This document shows positions 7,935 to 17,234 of a stretch of DNA of 61,564 bases, in pieces. The DNA is taken from the NCBI GenBank assembly GCA_017309275.1, contig JAFKLT010000062.1, positions 1-61,564 on the forward strand, written 5' to 3'. Below the pieces are notes generated by a model. It did no database searches. It worked only from the letters and a program-made list of their open reading frames with translations, and had not been told where the DNA came from. The stretch comes from Sphingomonadales bacterium (GTDB lineage: Bacteria > Pseudomonadota > Alphaproteobacteria > Sphingomonadales > Sphingomonadaceae). The position numbers and the translations under genes were made by a program. Positions within the stretch are counted from its first letter, which is position 1; each line of letters starts with the position of its first letter.

Positions 7935-8399
7935 TCACTTGGGATCGATGCCGACCGACCGGCACCATTCGACAACATCGAAACAGGGGCACATTTTCAG
8001 CCACTCGCGGGGCTGGATGATCCCGTCGCCATTCAGGTCGGGCGACATGTCGCGGTGACCCCGTATCTTCGCGCCGGGGAATTGCGGGCGCAGCTCGGCG
8101 AGCAACTTCCGCAGCTCGGCCTTCTGTTCGGGGTTGCGCGTATCCTTGGCCTTGCCGTCCGCGCCGATGCCGCCGATGTAGCAGATACCGATCGAATACG
8201 CGTTGTGGCCCTGGATATGCGCGCCGACCTTTTCCAGCGGACGGCCGATCCAGCGCTCGCCCTTCAGTCCGATCAGGAAATGATAGCCGATGTCGCTGAA
8301 GCCGCGCGCCTTGTGCATCGCGGTTATGGCGGCGAGGTCGAAGGGCTTGCCCTCCATCGTGGCGCTGCAATGAACGCCGATCAGGGTGATTTTGCGCAT
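7935..8399 (-). CDS. N-acetylmuramoyl-L-alanine amidase, phage endolysin
   Basis: A 154-residue amidase_2 (T7 lysozyme-like) enzyme. The zinc ligands are visible: His10 in GVHCSAT, His115 in RGHRDMSPD, and a cysteine of the CPCF motif near 137-139. The central YHFLI and HIQGHNAYSIGICYIGG segments match the family fold. It cleaves the amide bond between MurNAc and L-Ala of peptidoglycan. There is no signal peptide, so it should leave through a holin, consistent with the membrane protein at 5071. The lysis genes are not contiguous: the esterase gene lies between amidase and holin. Confidence 0.9.
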   Translation of the reverse strand: MRKITLIGVHCSATMEGKPFDLAAITAMHKARGFSDIGYHFLIGLKGERWIGRPLEKVGAHIQGHNAYSIGICYIGGIGADGKAKDTRNPEQKAELRKLLAELRPQFPGAKIRGHRDMSPDLNGDGIIQPREWLKMCPCFDVVEWCRSVGIDPK

Positions 8400-8450
8400 A
8401 CCGCGCTATCGGCTGGGACGGCCGCGAAAGCCCCTCCCTGCCTGCGGGGG

Positions 8451-9194
8451 TCACCGCCATTCCTCCACGGAAAATGCCCATTTCGTCTGGGCGGCATCCT
8501 CGCGCTCATATGCTTCGAGGCGGCGGAACAGGACATAGTGGACCGACGTTGCCTCGGGCGGATAGTCCGGCCCCTCGACGACGACCAGCGTTTTGGTCTC
8601 CCCCAGCTCCTCGACGATCTGCCACAGCTTGGCAAGCGCCGGCTTCGTCAGATCGACGAACCGCCACTGGAAACCCGCTTTAAAGACGCCTTCATCGATC
8701 CCGAAGCCGCCATCGGGCAGGCTGGCGCTGCGCCCCGTGTCGATAGGTGTGCGCCCGCCGCCCAGGGCATAGGGCCAATCGAAGGCAAGGCCGACAATCA
8801 GGCGGCCGATCTGGAATGGGGTCGTCGGCTGATTGACCGTGACCCGGAAATAGCGGCCATTCACTGGCGCGGGCAGTCGGACGAACGCGTGATAGCGGCT
8901 CCGGATATTCCCGGCGAGGCGCACCAACTGAGCATTGACATGCGTGGCCGTCACCGCGCCGCCGAGGCCGGCGATGCTCTCTATGGTCCACACGGCATCG
9001 GCGCGGGCGTTGGTGGCCGCCAGGAAGAAACAGTCGACGTCCTGGGCCGTAACAAGGTCCAGCTCGATCGACGCGGCACCGGCTGCGTTGGCGGACCATA
9101 TTTCGCGGGGCGAGGACGTCTGCAGATTGGCGGCGCCGGTCCCACCGACCGCGACAACCATCGGAACCGGTTTGATGATCAAAAGCCCAGGCAT
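8451..9194 (-). CDS. Distal tail protein (unassigned family)
   Basis: A 247-residue predominantly beta protein with no recognised catalytic motif. Aromatic-rich segments (RYHAFVRLPAPVNGRYFRV, FDWPYALGGG) and its place between tail and lysis genes suggest a tail tip or baseplate-type structural protein, like those after the tape measure in B3-like phages. Its start overlaps the stop of the gene at 9194-9556. The assignment is contextual. Confidence 0.6.
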   Translation of the reverse strand: MPGLLIIKPVPMVVAVGGTGAANLQTSSPREIWSANAAGAASIELDLVTAQDVDCFFLAATNARADAVWTIESIAGLGGAVTATHVNAQLVRLAGNIRSRYHAFVRLPAPVNGRYFRVTVNQPTTPFQIGRLIVGLAFDWPYALGGGRTPIDTGRSASLPDGGFGIDEGVFKAGFQWRFVDLTKPALAKLWQIVEELGETKTLVVVEGPDYPPEATSVHYVLFRRLEAYEREDAAQTKWAFSVEEWR

Positions 9195-9556
9195 CAGAGC
9201 CTCCTCAGGACGACAAAGACGGTCCGGCCCGGCTGCTCGGTCTCGTCGGCGGTCAAAATGAAAACGTCGACCCCGGCTTCATAGCCGGCGACATTGGCGG
9301 TCAGGTTCAACACCCGCCCCATCATCCCGATATGCTTCCCCGGCACGCTCAGCTTCTCGACCGCGATCGGCCCAGGGCGAAAGGCGAGCTGACGCGCCGC
9401 CTCGGCGACGGCATCGGCCTTCAGCGCCAGCGGGCTGGAGATGAGCGTGTCGATCGCGATCGATCCCCATTTCGCCTCTATGGCCGCGTCGGTGGCCAGC
9501 GCCGAAATCTCTTCGGACGCCAGCCACTCGGCAAAATCAGGATCGACCAGCGCCAT
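9194..9556 (-). CDS. Small tail-region phage protein
   Basis: A 120-residue protein beginning MALVDPDFAEWLASEE. An acidic N-terminal helix is followed by a beta-rich second half (GRVLNLTANVAGYEAGVDVFIL). It is packed between two structural genes with 1-2 bp gaps, so it is likely part of the same tail-tip assembly. No family or function is recognised. Confidence 0.6.
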   Translation of the reverse strand: MALVDPDFAEWLASEEISALATDAAIEAKWGSIAIDTLISSPLALKADAVAEAARQLAFRPGPIAVEKLSVPGKHIGMMGRVLNLTANVAGYEAGVDVFILTADETEQPGRTVFVVLRRL

Positions 9557-9558
9557 GC

Positions 9559-9954
9559 TTAGCCTTCAGACTCGGGGAAGGGCGACGACGGCGGGGGCGG
9601 ATCGCCGGACAGGAAGCGCTCCAGCGGCTCGACCGTCGGCGCGCCCTCGATGCCGCGCAGCGCGGCGGCGATCGCCTCGCCGCGGCCGCTCGACCGCATG
9701 CCCCAGAAATCCCACTGGATGACAAAGTCCATCATCGCGGCCGCGACCGCGCGCGCATCTTCGTCGAATGCCGACATGTGCGCGAAGACCAGCTCGGGCA
9801 CCATGACCTTGCGCTCCAGGTCGGGCGTCATCGTCATCAGCGCGGTAAGCTTTTCCTTCGCATCGTCCGAAAGGTCGGGGTTCTCCCGGCTATCGGCCCA
9901 CAATTCCATTGCCGCCTGCGCGGCTTCCGGATGCGAGTTGATCGTGATCGTCAT
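9559..9954 (-). CDS. Tail-region phage protein of unknown function
   Basis: A 131-residue mostly helical protein (MTITINSHPEAAQAAMELWA at the start) with an acidic Pro/Ser-rich tail (SGDPPPPSSPFPESEG). I chose ATG 9954 because it follows a strong AGGAGACG ribosome site; upstream codons cross a hairpin and the 3' end of the preceding gene. It may be a chaperone or assembly factor given helicity and position, but nothing specific supports this. Confidence 0.6.
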   Translation of the reverse strand: MTITINSHPEAAQAAMELWADSRENPDLSDDAKEKLTALMTMTPDLERKVMVPELVFAHMSAFDEDARAVAAAMMDFVIQWDFWGMRSSGRGEAIAAALRGIEGAPTVEPLERFLSGDPPPPSSPFPESEG

Positions 9955-9969
9955 AATCGTCTCCTGAAG

Positions 9970-9996
9970 GGGCGGGCGCCGCGATCGCGCCCGCCC
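9970..9996 (-). other. Strong hairpin in the leftward tail operon
   Basis: A perfect 10-bp GC stem (9970-9979 with 9987-9996) with a 7-base loop lies between the small lipoprotein gene and the gene at 9954. On the transcribed strand it is followed by a ribosome site, not a U-tract, so it more likely affects mRNA stability or translation than termination. Confidence 0.5.
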
Positions 9997-10003
9997 GTTG
10001 ACA

Positions 10004-10156
10004 TCAGCGGCAGGATTCGCCGTCGGCGCGCGGACATTCCTCGTCGACGATGACCGGGGCATTGGGATCGCGCGGCTGCTGCGCGTCCTGGTCGCAGGCG
10101 GCGAGCGATACGGCGCTCAGCGCCAGGGCGAATGCAATCTTCAGGCGGTTCTTCAT
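10004..10156 (-). CDS. Tiny phage lipoprotein
   Basis: A 50-residue ORF reading MKNRLKIAFALALSAVSL at the start, with lipobox LAAC (Cys21) and a short acidic mature part containing two more cysteines. A GAGGAG ribosome site lies 5-10 bp before the ATG. It lies between the tail fibre-like gene and the gene at 9954, in the same direction. Phage lipoproteins of this size are often superinfection-exclusion or lysis-accessory proteins; here that is inference only. Confidence 0.7.
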   Translation of the reverse strand: MKNRLKIAFALALSAVSLAACDQDAQQPRDPNAPVIVDEECPRADGESCR

Positions 10157-10171
10157 GGCATGCTCCTCTGA

Positions 10172-13100
10172 TCAGCCCTCAAGGAAAGTCTGGGCCGCGA
10201 CTACGCCGGCACCCGCTCCACCGGGGGTCCGGACGTCGATGATCCTGAAATCGAAAACCTGTTCGATCCCGGTGGAATTGGTGAAGGTGCCGGACACATA
10301 ATCCTGTCCTGGCTCGCCTGGGCCGACGGCGGCGCCAGAGCCGGTCGCGACCGCCGAATAGCTCCCCGCGCCAGCGAGAGAGACTTCGATGCGCGCGCGC
10401 ATCGTCCCGTAGCTGCCGCCGCCCAGGACGCTGATCGAACCTTCGAAGCTCGCGGAGCCGCCGACGCCAAGGCGCTTCTTGATGATCTGGCCATAACCGA
10501 CCGTCGTGCGCGCGCCGCCAGCAAGCGCGGCGAGTGAGGCGGCCGCCGCGGCGTCCAGGTCGGACAGGTTGTTCGCCGTCGCGCCCGCGCCCTGGCCGAC
10601 GATCGCCGCGGCAGTGCCCAGCGGCGTCTTGAAATTGGGCAGGGTCGCGATTGCGCCGCCGCCCACTTCGATGATGCCCTCGCCAAAAACGGCGTCTCCG
10701 GGGCGAGGCTTGGTGACTTCACGGATAACACCCGATGGCGCATTGGCGGGCGCGGTCCCCGAAACGGACACCGTCCAGCCGGACTTCCACACGGCGGCCG
10801 ACACGTTGGCATAGCCGACGATCAAATCTCGCACCAAAACCTTGGGATAGGACCAATTGGTGGCGGTCTCGCCGATCCACACACAGACCCTCGAACCATC
10901 GTAGCCGAAGCGTACCCGGCGCGCGAAGCCCTCCGGCCCGACGTACTGCGCTGAGACATTTTCCCAGGTGCCGTTGGTCGCGCCGCCACCGGCATAAGCG
11001 TAGCCGGAGATGATGTAAGTGACCTGGGCACCGACCTGATAGTCGTAAACGTCGACGGCAAAGCGGATCATCGTGTTGGTGTAGTTCACCGGAGCGGCGA
11101 TCTTGATGCATCCCGCCACGGCACCGCCGTCATAAGCATATTGGCCGCCAGCCGGCTGACGGATTACGGACATGCTGTTGCCGCCGCCAGTGCTGTCGAC
11201 GTAGTTTAGAACGTCGGCACCCGGAGCCGTCGCGCCCGGCCCTTGCCCCGCGATCGCGGCCGAAGTCCCTTCGTCCGTTTTGAAGCCCGCCTGGTTGAGG
11301 ATCGAATATCCGTCGTCGAGGTAGGTTCGAACGTCGGTCCAGTCGCCGTACTGGATGTCGAGGATACCGTCGACCGATCCGGCGCCGGTGTTGAAGTCGT
11401 CTCGGTGATAGCTGAGGACCTTGGGGAAGAAGGTAGTCCCCGGCGTCACGTCATAGGCAGAGCTATTGCCGCCGTAGACGACGCCGTCGATCATGACGAA
11501 AACACGGCGACCATTGTAAATGAAGGCCATGCGCCGTGCAGCGGTGTTCAAGCCCGGAACCGTTGCAGAGAGTATCGAAACCGAGGAGCCGCCCGACCTC
11601 TTGTAGACCGTGAGGGCGCAGTTAGGGCTTTGCGCGACCAGGACAGCAAAAAACGACCCATCGGCCATCGCGTGGGGGTCAAACTGTGTCGCGCTGGAAA
11701 TATCCAGGGCAAGGGCAACGGCCCACCCACCCGCGCCGCTCGCATCATATGTCGTGCTGCTGCTGACGAACGCCGTGTTCTTCTGGGGCGCCCCAACGAC
11801 CCCGCCCTGCCAGGCGGAATGGGTTCCGCTATCCTTGCGGATCGAGTTGCCGATCAGCGTCACATGGTTCCCGATCGCCGACAGGATGCGCGACGTGCCG
11901 GCATTGTTCGACGGCTTGCCCACGCCGGTTACCCGCGTTTTCCAATCCGCCGCATTCTGGGTCGCCAGCGCGCCCTGGCCGGCGATCGCGGCGGCGGTGT
12001 TGGTTCCGGTGACGTCGGCGCCGGCCTGTCCGGGCTTCAGCGCCTCGATCGGCGTGCCGTCGAGATAGGCGACGTCATTGGCCAGCAGCACGGCGGCCGA
12101 AATCTCGCTCTGCTGATGCTGGCGGTGGTTGCGCCGATATCCGACCTTGCGCGATTTGACCGGGGGCAACTGCCGTTCACGGCCGATGAAGATCGCCTGC
12201 ATCGACGCTACCGGCGCGGTCCACGCCCATTCGCCGATCCGGATCGTCGCGTCGGGCTGAAGCACCCAGTACAGCGATACGCCCAGGAGCAGCCTGTCGA
12301 TCGCCTGGGCGACCGTGTCGGACGACGATGCGATATGGACCCCGACCGGCGCGGTGCGCAGCGCATTGGCGGCTGCGAAATCAGCGATCGCCGGCCCGCC
12401 CACCGCCGCCAGCAACTTCGCCGCGATCGCGACGGCCGTCTCGACATAGCCGCCCGCATTCTCGCCGCGGATATCGGCCGTCAGCGGGCCGGCCGGGACC
12501 GTCCACCATTTCACGCACGCGATCGACGGCGCCGCGACGCATCCGCCCTGGGCGGGGCTGGACGCCTGCAGCGCGGCGAACGTCGCCGCAACGCTGCCCT
12601 GCCATGCCAGCACCGCCATCGATCCGGCCCGGCCCATGTCGCGCACCGCGTCAAACGCTTGGAGGCCCTTCGACGGGTCGCCGGCCTCGTAGATGTTGTT
12701 GGCCTTGTCGAGCAGGCGCAGCTCGACATTGAAGACACGGCCCAGGCTCCGGCGCTTTTCGCGCCCGGTCGCCTCCGACGGTCCCTCGATCCCGCCCGTC
12801 CCGGCAAAGCCCGCGCCGAGGAGCGGCTTGTCCAGCAGCTTGCCCGGATCGGCGATCGTCATCATCAACTGCCCGTCGACCGCCGTCATATCGGCAACGG
12901 TGCCCGTCAGGCGGCGCGCCAGCGCGTCACGCTCGTCGCCGGCATCGACTATGATGGCGGCGTCGCGCCAATAGTGCGCGAGCAACGCGGTCAGCAGCGA
13001 TCGTTCGCTCGGCGCAAAGGTCAGCTCGCCGCTGGTGGGCACCGTGCCGCCCGTCCAACCATTGTCGTCAAAGCCGAACGCCGCCCGAAACCGGGGCATG

Positions 13101-13237
13101 TCGACGATGCCGGCACGGTAATGCTGACCATCGCGGTGATAGGGCGTGACGCTGCCACCGCCCGCGAGCCGGACCGTCACTTCGGCGCCGGTATCCAGCC
13201 GGCGCGGCTTCACGTCGATGAAGGCGATTTCCGTCAT
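10172..13237 (-). CDS. Large tail tip/fibre protein with GQG repeats
   Basis: A 1021-residue protein after the tape measure. The N-terminal ~380 residues are a conserved-looking tail hub region (MTEIAFIDVKPRRLDTGAEV start). From ~400 the protein is modular: a motif of the type AAIxGQGxxAT occurs three times (AAIAGQGALAT, AAIAGQGPGAT, AAIVGQGAGAT) and separates two beta-sandwich segments, one with LamG-like features (SFFAVLVAQSPNCALTVY, FIYNGRRVFVMIDGVVYG). This looks like a central fibre with carbohydrate-binding modules and probably determines host range. Its start overlaps the stop of the tape-measure gene by 4 bp. Confidence 0.72.
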   Translation of the reverse strand: MTEIAFIDVKPRRLDTGAEVTVRLAGGGSVTPYHRDGQHYRAGIVDMPRFRAAFGFDDNGWTGGTVPTSGELTFAPSERSLLTALLAHYWRDAAIIVDAGDERDALARRLTGTVADMTAVDGQLMMTIADPGKLLDKPLLGAGFAGTGGIEGPSEATGREKRRSLGRVFNVELRLLDKANNIYEAGDPSKGLQAFDAVRDMGRAGSMAVLAWQGSVAATFAALQASSPAQGGCVAAPSIACVKWWTVPAGPLTADIRGENAGGYVETAVAIAAKLLAAVGGPAIADFAAANALRTAPVGVHIASSSDTVAQAIDRLLLGVSLYWVLQPDATIRIGEWAWTAPVASMQAIFIGRERQLPPVKSRKVGYRRNHRQHQQSEISAAVLLANDVAYLDGTPIEALKPGQAGADVTGTNTAAAIAGQGALATQNAADWKTRVTGVGKPSNNAGTSRILSAIGNHVTLIGNSIRKDSGTHSAWQGGVVGAPQKNTAFVSSSTTYDASGAGGWAVALALDISSATQFDPHAMADGSFFAVLVAQSPNCALTVYKRSGGSSVSILSATVPGLNTAARRMAFIYNGRRVFVMIDGVVYGGNSSAYDVTPGTTFFPKVLSYHRDDFNTGAGSVDGILDIQYGDWTDVRTYLDDGYSILNQAGFKTDEGTSAAIAGQGPGATAPGADVLNYVDSTGGGNSMSVIRQPAGGQYAYDGGAVAGCIKIAAPVNYTNTMIRFAVDVYDYQVGAQVTYIISGYAYAGGGATNGTWENVSAQYVGPEGFARRVRFGYDGSRVCVWIGETATNWSYPKVLVRDLIVGYANVSAAVWKSGWTVSVSGTAPANAPSGVIREVTKPRPGDAVFGEGIIEVGGGAIATLPNFKTPLGTAAAIVGQGAGATANNLSDLDAAAAASLAALAGGARTTVGYGQIIKKRLGVGGSASFEGSISVLGGGSYGTMRARIEVSLAGAGSYSAVATGSGAAVGPGEPGQDYVSGTFTNSTGIEQVFDFRIIDVRTPGGAGAGVVAAQTFLEG

Positions 13238-16200
13238 CGCAGATCGGCCTGACGTTCGACGAGCAGGCGGCCGCCGCCCGACGACAGGACCGCCGACCCG
13301 CCGCCCAGGTTCGCGGCCAGCAGCGCGCGGACCTCGGCCAGGATGTCGTTCGTCTCGTTGGTAAGCTGATTTTGCGTCTGCATCGCCTTGCTGGTGTCCA
13401 GCGTCGCCTGCTGCGCCGCGCGGATGCGCTCATTCTCGGCCGCGATGATCTGTTCGGCGGTGCTGATCGCGTTCGACCGATCCGCCGCATATTCCCCGCC
13501 CGCGGTGCCATAGGCTTCGCGGCTGGTCTCGACGAGCTGGCGGCTCAGCTCGGCCAGCTTGTCGGCCGCGCCGTCGACGCCCTTTTCGGCATCGCTCTTC
13601 GCGGCCGCGATCTCGGTCAACAGCTTGCTGCGGCGTTCGTCAGCCGATCCTTCGAACAGGTTTCCGAACTTCAGGTCATCCAGCAGCGACTGCAGCGATC
13701 CGACGCGCGACGACAAAATCTGTTCGACCAGCTTGGCGCGATCCTCTGCGTTGCGCGCCTCGATCTTGGAAACGTCGAACCCATATTGCTCGGCGATCCG
13801 CACCCGTTCCTTCGCCTGGGTTTCGAACGCGCGGAACTGGCGCTCCAGCGTGCCACCGATGCCGGTGACGATCTCTTCGACCTCCTGGACCTTCAGCGCT
13901 TCCTTCAGCGCCTTGTCGATATCGGGGCTGGATTTCAGCGCGCGGGTCACCGCAGCCGACAGGCCGGTCACGCCGCCATCGCCGATCGCGTCGAACGCGG
14001 CCGCCATGATCGCGGCATTGGCGTCCTCGCCGAAATCCAGCACGCCGCCCTTTTTCTTCGTGCGGCCGGCGCCGGTCGGGTCGACTCGATATTTACCGTC
14101 GCGCACGCCGATCGACACGTTGAAGGAGCCGACGCTGCCGCCGAGCTGGTCGGCGATCTGCTGCAGCACGCCCTGGACCGAACTGGCCGCATCGCCTGCG
14201 GCCGTCTTCATCTTGGCATTGTTGCCCGACAGGACCGGGTCGTTATCGACCCCGGTTATCGTGGCCGAACCCGTCTTCGCTTTTTTGAACAGGCCGCCGA
14301 CGATGCTGCCGATGATCGAACCGGCGATATCCCCTCCGGGCAGACCGGTGGCCGCGCCGATCGCGCCGCCGATCTGGCCGCCCGTCGTGCTGGTTTTCAG
14401 CCCCAGCGCCTTGCCGATGCCGGCGACGAGCGTCCCGGTCTGCGCGCCTTCCAGCGCAGTCCCCAGCTTGTCCTTCAGCTTGTCGGGTAGGCCGGGCAAT
14501 TCCTTCACCGCGCCCAGGATGCCGCCGACCGGCCCCGCGGTGAAGAACCCGGCATAGGCGCCCTGAAATACCGGCGACAATTTCTTGAAGAATTCGGTGC
14601 CCAGATACTTGTCGAACAGATCGGCCATCGGATCGAACTGCGCTTTCGCCATTTCGCGCAGGAAATCCGTCTGCTCTTTCATGATCGAGCCGCCGATCGG
14701 CCGCTGTTTCGATCCGGTGACGACAATATCGCCGCCCGCCGTCGCATCGCCGCCCAGGGCGCGCAGAAAGCTGTCGGCCGCCGTCTGGCCCGACGATCGC
14801 GGCGCGGCGCCGCCGTTGATGTCAGCGGTGGCTTTGCCCAGCGCCTCGTTGAACAGCTTCAGCGCTTTCGCCGATCGCCCGGCCTCGCCCTCCAGGCCGT
14901 CGACCTCGCGCGCCAAATCCTCGATCTCGCGATCGAGCGGGGATTTGCCACGAACTTTCTTTTCCAGGGCGCGGAGCGAGTCGCCGAAGAAGTTCTCGAC
15001 CAGCAGCTTTTCCTGAAACTGCCGTACCATCGACTGGCTGTTCTTCAGGAAATCGCCGACCCGACCCCCGGCCAAGTCCTGCAGCGCTCCGCGCAGCTCG
15101 CCGATCGTCGACATGTAGACACTAATGATGTCCTGGCGCTTGGTCAGCAGATCGTTGACCCGCTCCTCGCTGTCGACCATCTGCTCGACCTGGGCGCGTT
15201 GGGCATCGTTCAGCGGCAACTGCCCCTTCGTCAGTTGCTGGATGCGCGCAAGCACGTTGGCCTCGCGCTCGCGCCCCTGCAGGATGAGTATCTGCTGCTC
15301 CCGCTGCTCCCGGCTCGACCGCAGCATATCGTTCAGCGGGCCGTTCACCGTTTCGGCCGCAACGACCTTCAGTTCCTGGGCGCGCGCAACCAGCTCTTCC
15401 CAATTCGGCGGCTTGCGCTCGCTCAGCACCGCTATGACGCCGTCCAGCTCCTCGATCGCCGCTTTCGCCTTGATCACGCCCTCGGGCAGCGGAACCAGGC
15501 GCTGCTGGATCGCGTCCAGCGGATCGGCAAGGCCCTGCATCACGGACTCGCGCGCCTTCTGCGCCTCGCCGATCAGCTTTTCGAACGACGGCGGCTTTTT
15601 CTTGCCCAGGTCGTCGATCAGCCCGTCGAGCGTGCGGATATCGGCAAACGCCTTGTCCAGGCCGCGGGGCGCCGGATTATAGCTGTCCGCGATCCGCGCG
15701 ATCTTTTCCTCGGCGCTGTCACCGAAATTGGCGAGGGCATTGGCCGAACCGCCACTTTTCCGCGAAGGCTTGTTGGGTTTCGGCTGCAGATACCCGGACG
15801 GGAGGTTCCCGCTCAAAGCGGACTGCATATCCTTGACGGCCTGGTTAGCGCTCCGTTCGTCGGCCGCGCGGTTCAGATAGTCCTGGAGAGCGAAATATTT
15901 GTCGTCGCCGAGTTGCTTGCGTTGAGCCTCCAGAAGGCGCCCGGCATCCTCCCGCGTAATCCCGCCTTGCGCCACGCCCCGGCCAAGACCTTCAAAACGC
16001 CGCCCCTCGGCTTCGCGGCCGGCGATCTGGTCCTCTACGAAGGCGATGACGTTGGGATCGCGGGTTCCATATGCCCGAGCCCTCGCCCATGCACGTTCCG
16101 TGGGGGTGGTAAGGCCGGACCCGGACTTTCGGAGCGCCTCTTCTCCCTCGGTACGGGCCATGATCGCCTTGTTCTGCATCGCGATCATCTGCGAATAAAT

Positions 16201-16842
16201 ATTGTCGCGAAGAGCGGCCGTGTTGTTCTTGATCTTCCCCGTATTGAGATCGAACATCTGCCCCAGCAGCGACTGCGCCACCGACAGGTTGTCGGCCGCA
16301 ACGGTCACACCCTCAGCCGCTTCCTTGTTTTCGAACAATTTTTGCGAGAGAAGGGCGACGAGCGGGATCGCGACGCCAAGCGCAACGCCGAATGGCCCAC
16401 CCATCAGCGTCATGAACCGCCCCATGATGCCGGTTGCCGCCGTTCCGCCGCTACCCATCAACGCGAGCGCGCCCGTCGCCTGCGACGCCTGCTGCGAAAA
16501 GGCCGTCAGGACAGACTGACCGCCCTGCACCTGGACGAAGAAATCCTGCACCTGAAAGCCGAGCTGCTGCATGCCCGCGCGCTTGCGGTTTGCGGCGGCC
16601 GCGGCGGCATCGAGGGCGCGAGTCTCGTTGCCTAGGGCCGAAGCCGTGCGATTGCTCTGCTGTGCCACATCCTGCTGCGCCGTCGCGACGCCCGCTGAAG
16701 CACCCGAAAGCTTGCCCGCGGCCGCTGCCGTGCCGCCCATCGCCCCCGTCGTCGCGGCGGCAGCCTTTTCTGTTGCGTTGAGCTGCCCGACCAGGCCCTC
16801 ATCCTTTGCCCGTAGACGGGCCTCCAAGATCATATCGCTCAC
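13234..16842 (-). CDS. Tail tape measure protein
   Basis: A 1202-residue protein, the longest in the prophage. The N-terminus is Ala-rich and helical; a hydrophobic segment lies near residues 145-170 (GPFGVALGVAIPLVALLSQK), followed by long charged coiled-coil stretches and a Gly-rich hydrophobic region near 780-870 (GGQIGGAIGAATGLPGG, DIAGSIIGSIVGGLF). This is the usual layout of siphovirus tape measure proteins. It sits directly downstream of the G/GT chaperone pair. Length implies a tail of roughly 180 nm at the usual 1.5 angstrom per residue, which is inference. Confidence 0.88.
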   Translation of the reverse strand: MSDMILEARLRAKDEGLVGQLNATEKAAAATTGAMGGTAAAAGKLSGASAGVATAQQDVAQQSNRTASALGNETRALDAAAAAANRKRAGMQQLGFQVQDFFVQVQGGQSVLTAFSQQASQATGALALMGSGGTAATGIMGRFMTLMGGPFGVALGVAIPLVALLSQKLFENKEAAEGVTVAADNLSVAQSLLGQMFDLNTGKIKNNTAALRDNIYSQMIAMQNKAIMARTEGEEALRKSGSGLTTPTERAWARARAYGTRDPNVIAFVEDQIAGREAEGRRFEGLGRGVAQGGITREDAGRLLEAQRKQLGDDKYFALQDYLNRAADERSANQAVKDMQSALSGNLPSGYLQPKPNKPSRKSGGSANALANFGDSAEEKIARIADSYNPAPRGLDKAFADIRTLDGLIDDLGKKKPPSFEKLIGEAQKARESVMQGLADPLDAIQQRLVPLPEGVIKAKAAIEELDGVIAVLSERKPPNWEELVARAQELKVVAAETVNGPLNDMLRSSREQREQQILILQGREREANVLARIQQLTKGQLPLNDAQRAQVEQMVDSEERVNDLLTKRQDIISVYMSTIGELRGALQDLAGGRVGDFLKNSQSMVRQFQEKLLVENFFGDSLRALEKKVRGKSPLDREIEDLAREVDGLEGEAGRSAKALKLFNEALGKATADINGGAAPRSSGQTAADSFLRALGGDATAGGDIVVTGSKQRPIGGSIMKEQTDFLREMAKAQFDPMADLFDKYLGTEFFKKLSPVFQGAYAGFFTAGPVGGILGAVKELPGLPDKLKDKLGTALEGAQTGTLVAGIGKALGLKTSTTGGQIGGAIGAATGLPGGDIAGSIIGSIVGGLFKKAKTGSATITGVDNDPVLSGNNAKMKTAAGDAASSVQGVLQQIADQLGGSVGSFNVSIGVRDGKYRVDPTGAGRTKKKGGVLDFGEDANAAIMAAAFDAIGDGGVTGLSAAVTRALKSSPDIDKALKEALKVQEVEEIVTGIGGTLERQFRAFETQAKERVRIAEQYGFDVSKIEARNAEDRAKLVEQILSSRVGSLQSLLDDLKFGNLFEGSADERRSKLLTEIAAAKSDAEKGVDGAADKLAELSRQLVETSREAYGTAGGEYAADRSNAISTAEQIIAAENERIRAAQQATLDTSKAMQTQNQLTNETNDILAEVRALLAANLGGGSAVLSSGGGRLLVERQADLR

Positions 16843-17234
16843 TTCGCGGCCTCCGCGAACGCTTCGAGCGCGGCATGTTCCATCGCCTGCAGCTTGGGCA
16901 GCAGACCGGACGCGATCGCGATCTCGGCCAACTCAGCCGTCGGCCGCACCTGGGCATAATCCAGTCCGGTGCGCATGCCGGTGAAGGGGTGGCGGTGCCA
17001 TTGCGTGCCCATCGCCAGGAACAGCGAAAAGACGGGCACGTCGTCGACATGGATTTCGATATCGTCCGCGCCGGGCCGCGGGCCGGACGTGAAGCGCTCG
17101 GGAAGGACGGTCTGCTGCGTCACCACGTCATCGGCCTTTTGCGCTTGGCCGCCCCGCCCCGATGCCCAGGCGCGGGCGGCCGCTTTCAGTTTCCCGTGCG
17201 GCGAACGGGTTCGGCCTTGCGCACCTCGCGGCAA
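16839..17234 (-). CDS. T-like extension of tail assembly chaperone (DUF1799-like)
   Basis: A 131-codon frame whose first 49 bp overlap the 3' end of the chaperone gene 17186-17584 in the -1 frame. The second half (GTQWHRHPFTGMRTGLDY) resembles the DUF1799 family found after tail chaperones. No good ribosome site precedes its nominal TTG start at 17234. I therefore think it is expressed mainly as a fusion made by -1 frameshifting at 17189-17195, as for lambda gpGT. Its 3' end overlaps the tape-measure start by 4 bp. Confidence 0.75.
   Translation of the reverse strand: MPRGAQGRTRSPHGKLKAAARAWASGRGGQAQKADDVVTQQTVLPERFTSGPRPGADDIEIHVDDVPVFSLFLAMGTQWHRHPFTGMRTGLDYAQVRPTAELAEIAIASGLLPKLQAMEHAALEAFAEAAK
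17186..17195 (-). other. Programmed -1 frameshift site GGGAAAC before chaperone stop
   Basis: On the minus strand the chaperone frame reads ACG-GGA-AAC-TGA. The last bases give the canonical X XXY YYZ heptamer G GGA AAC (17195 to 17189), placed directly before the stop. Slipping back one base gives GGG-AAA-CTG and continues in the frame of the downstream T-like segment. Lambda G/GT uses the related GGGAAAG. Confidence 0.8.

Noticed and set aside
11243-13252. 669-codon plus-strand frame antisense to the tail tip gene
   Set aside because: Arg-rich shadow of a high-GC gene, no domain features, and contradicted by the well-supported minus-strand protein.
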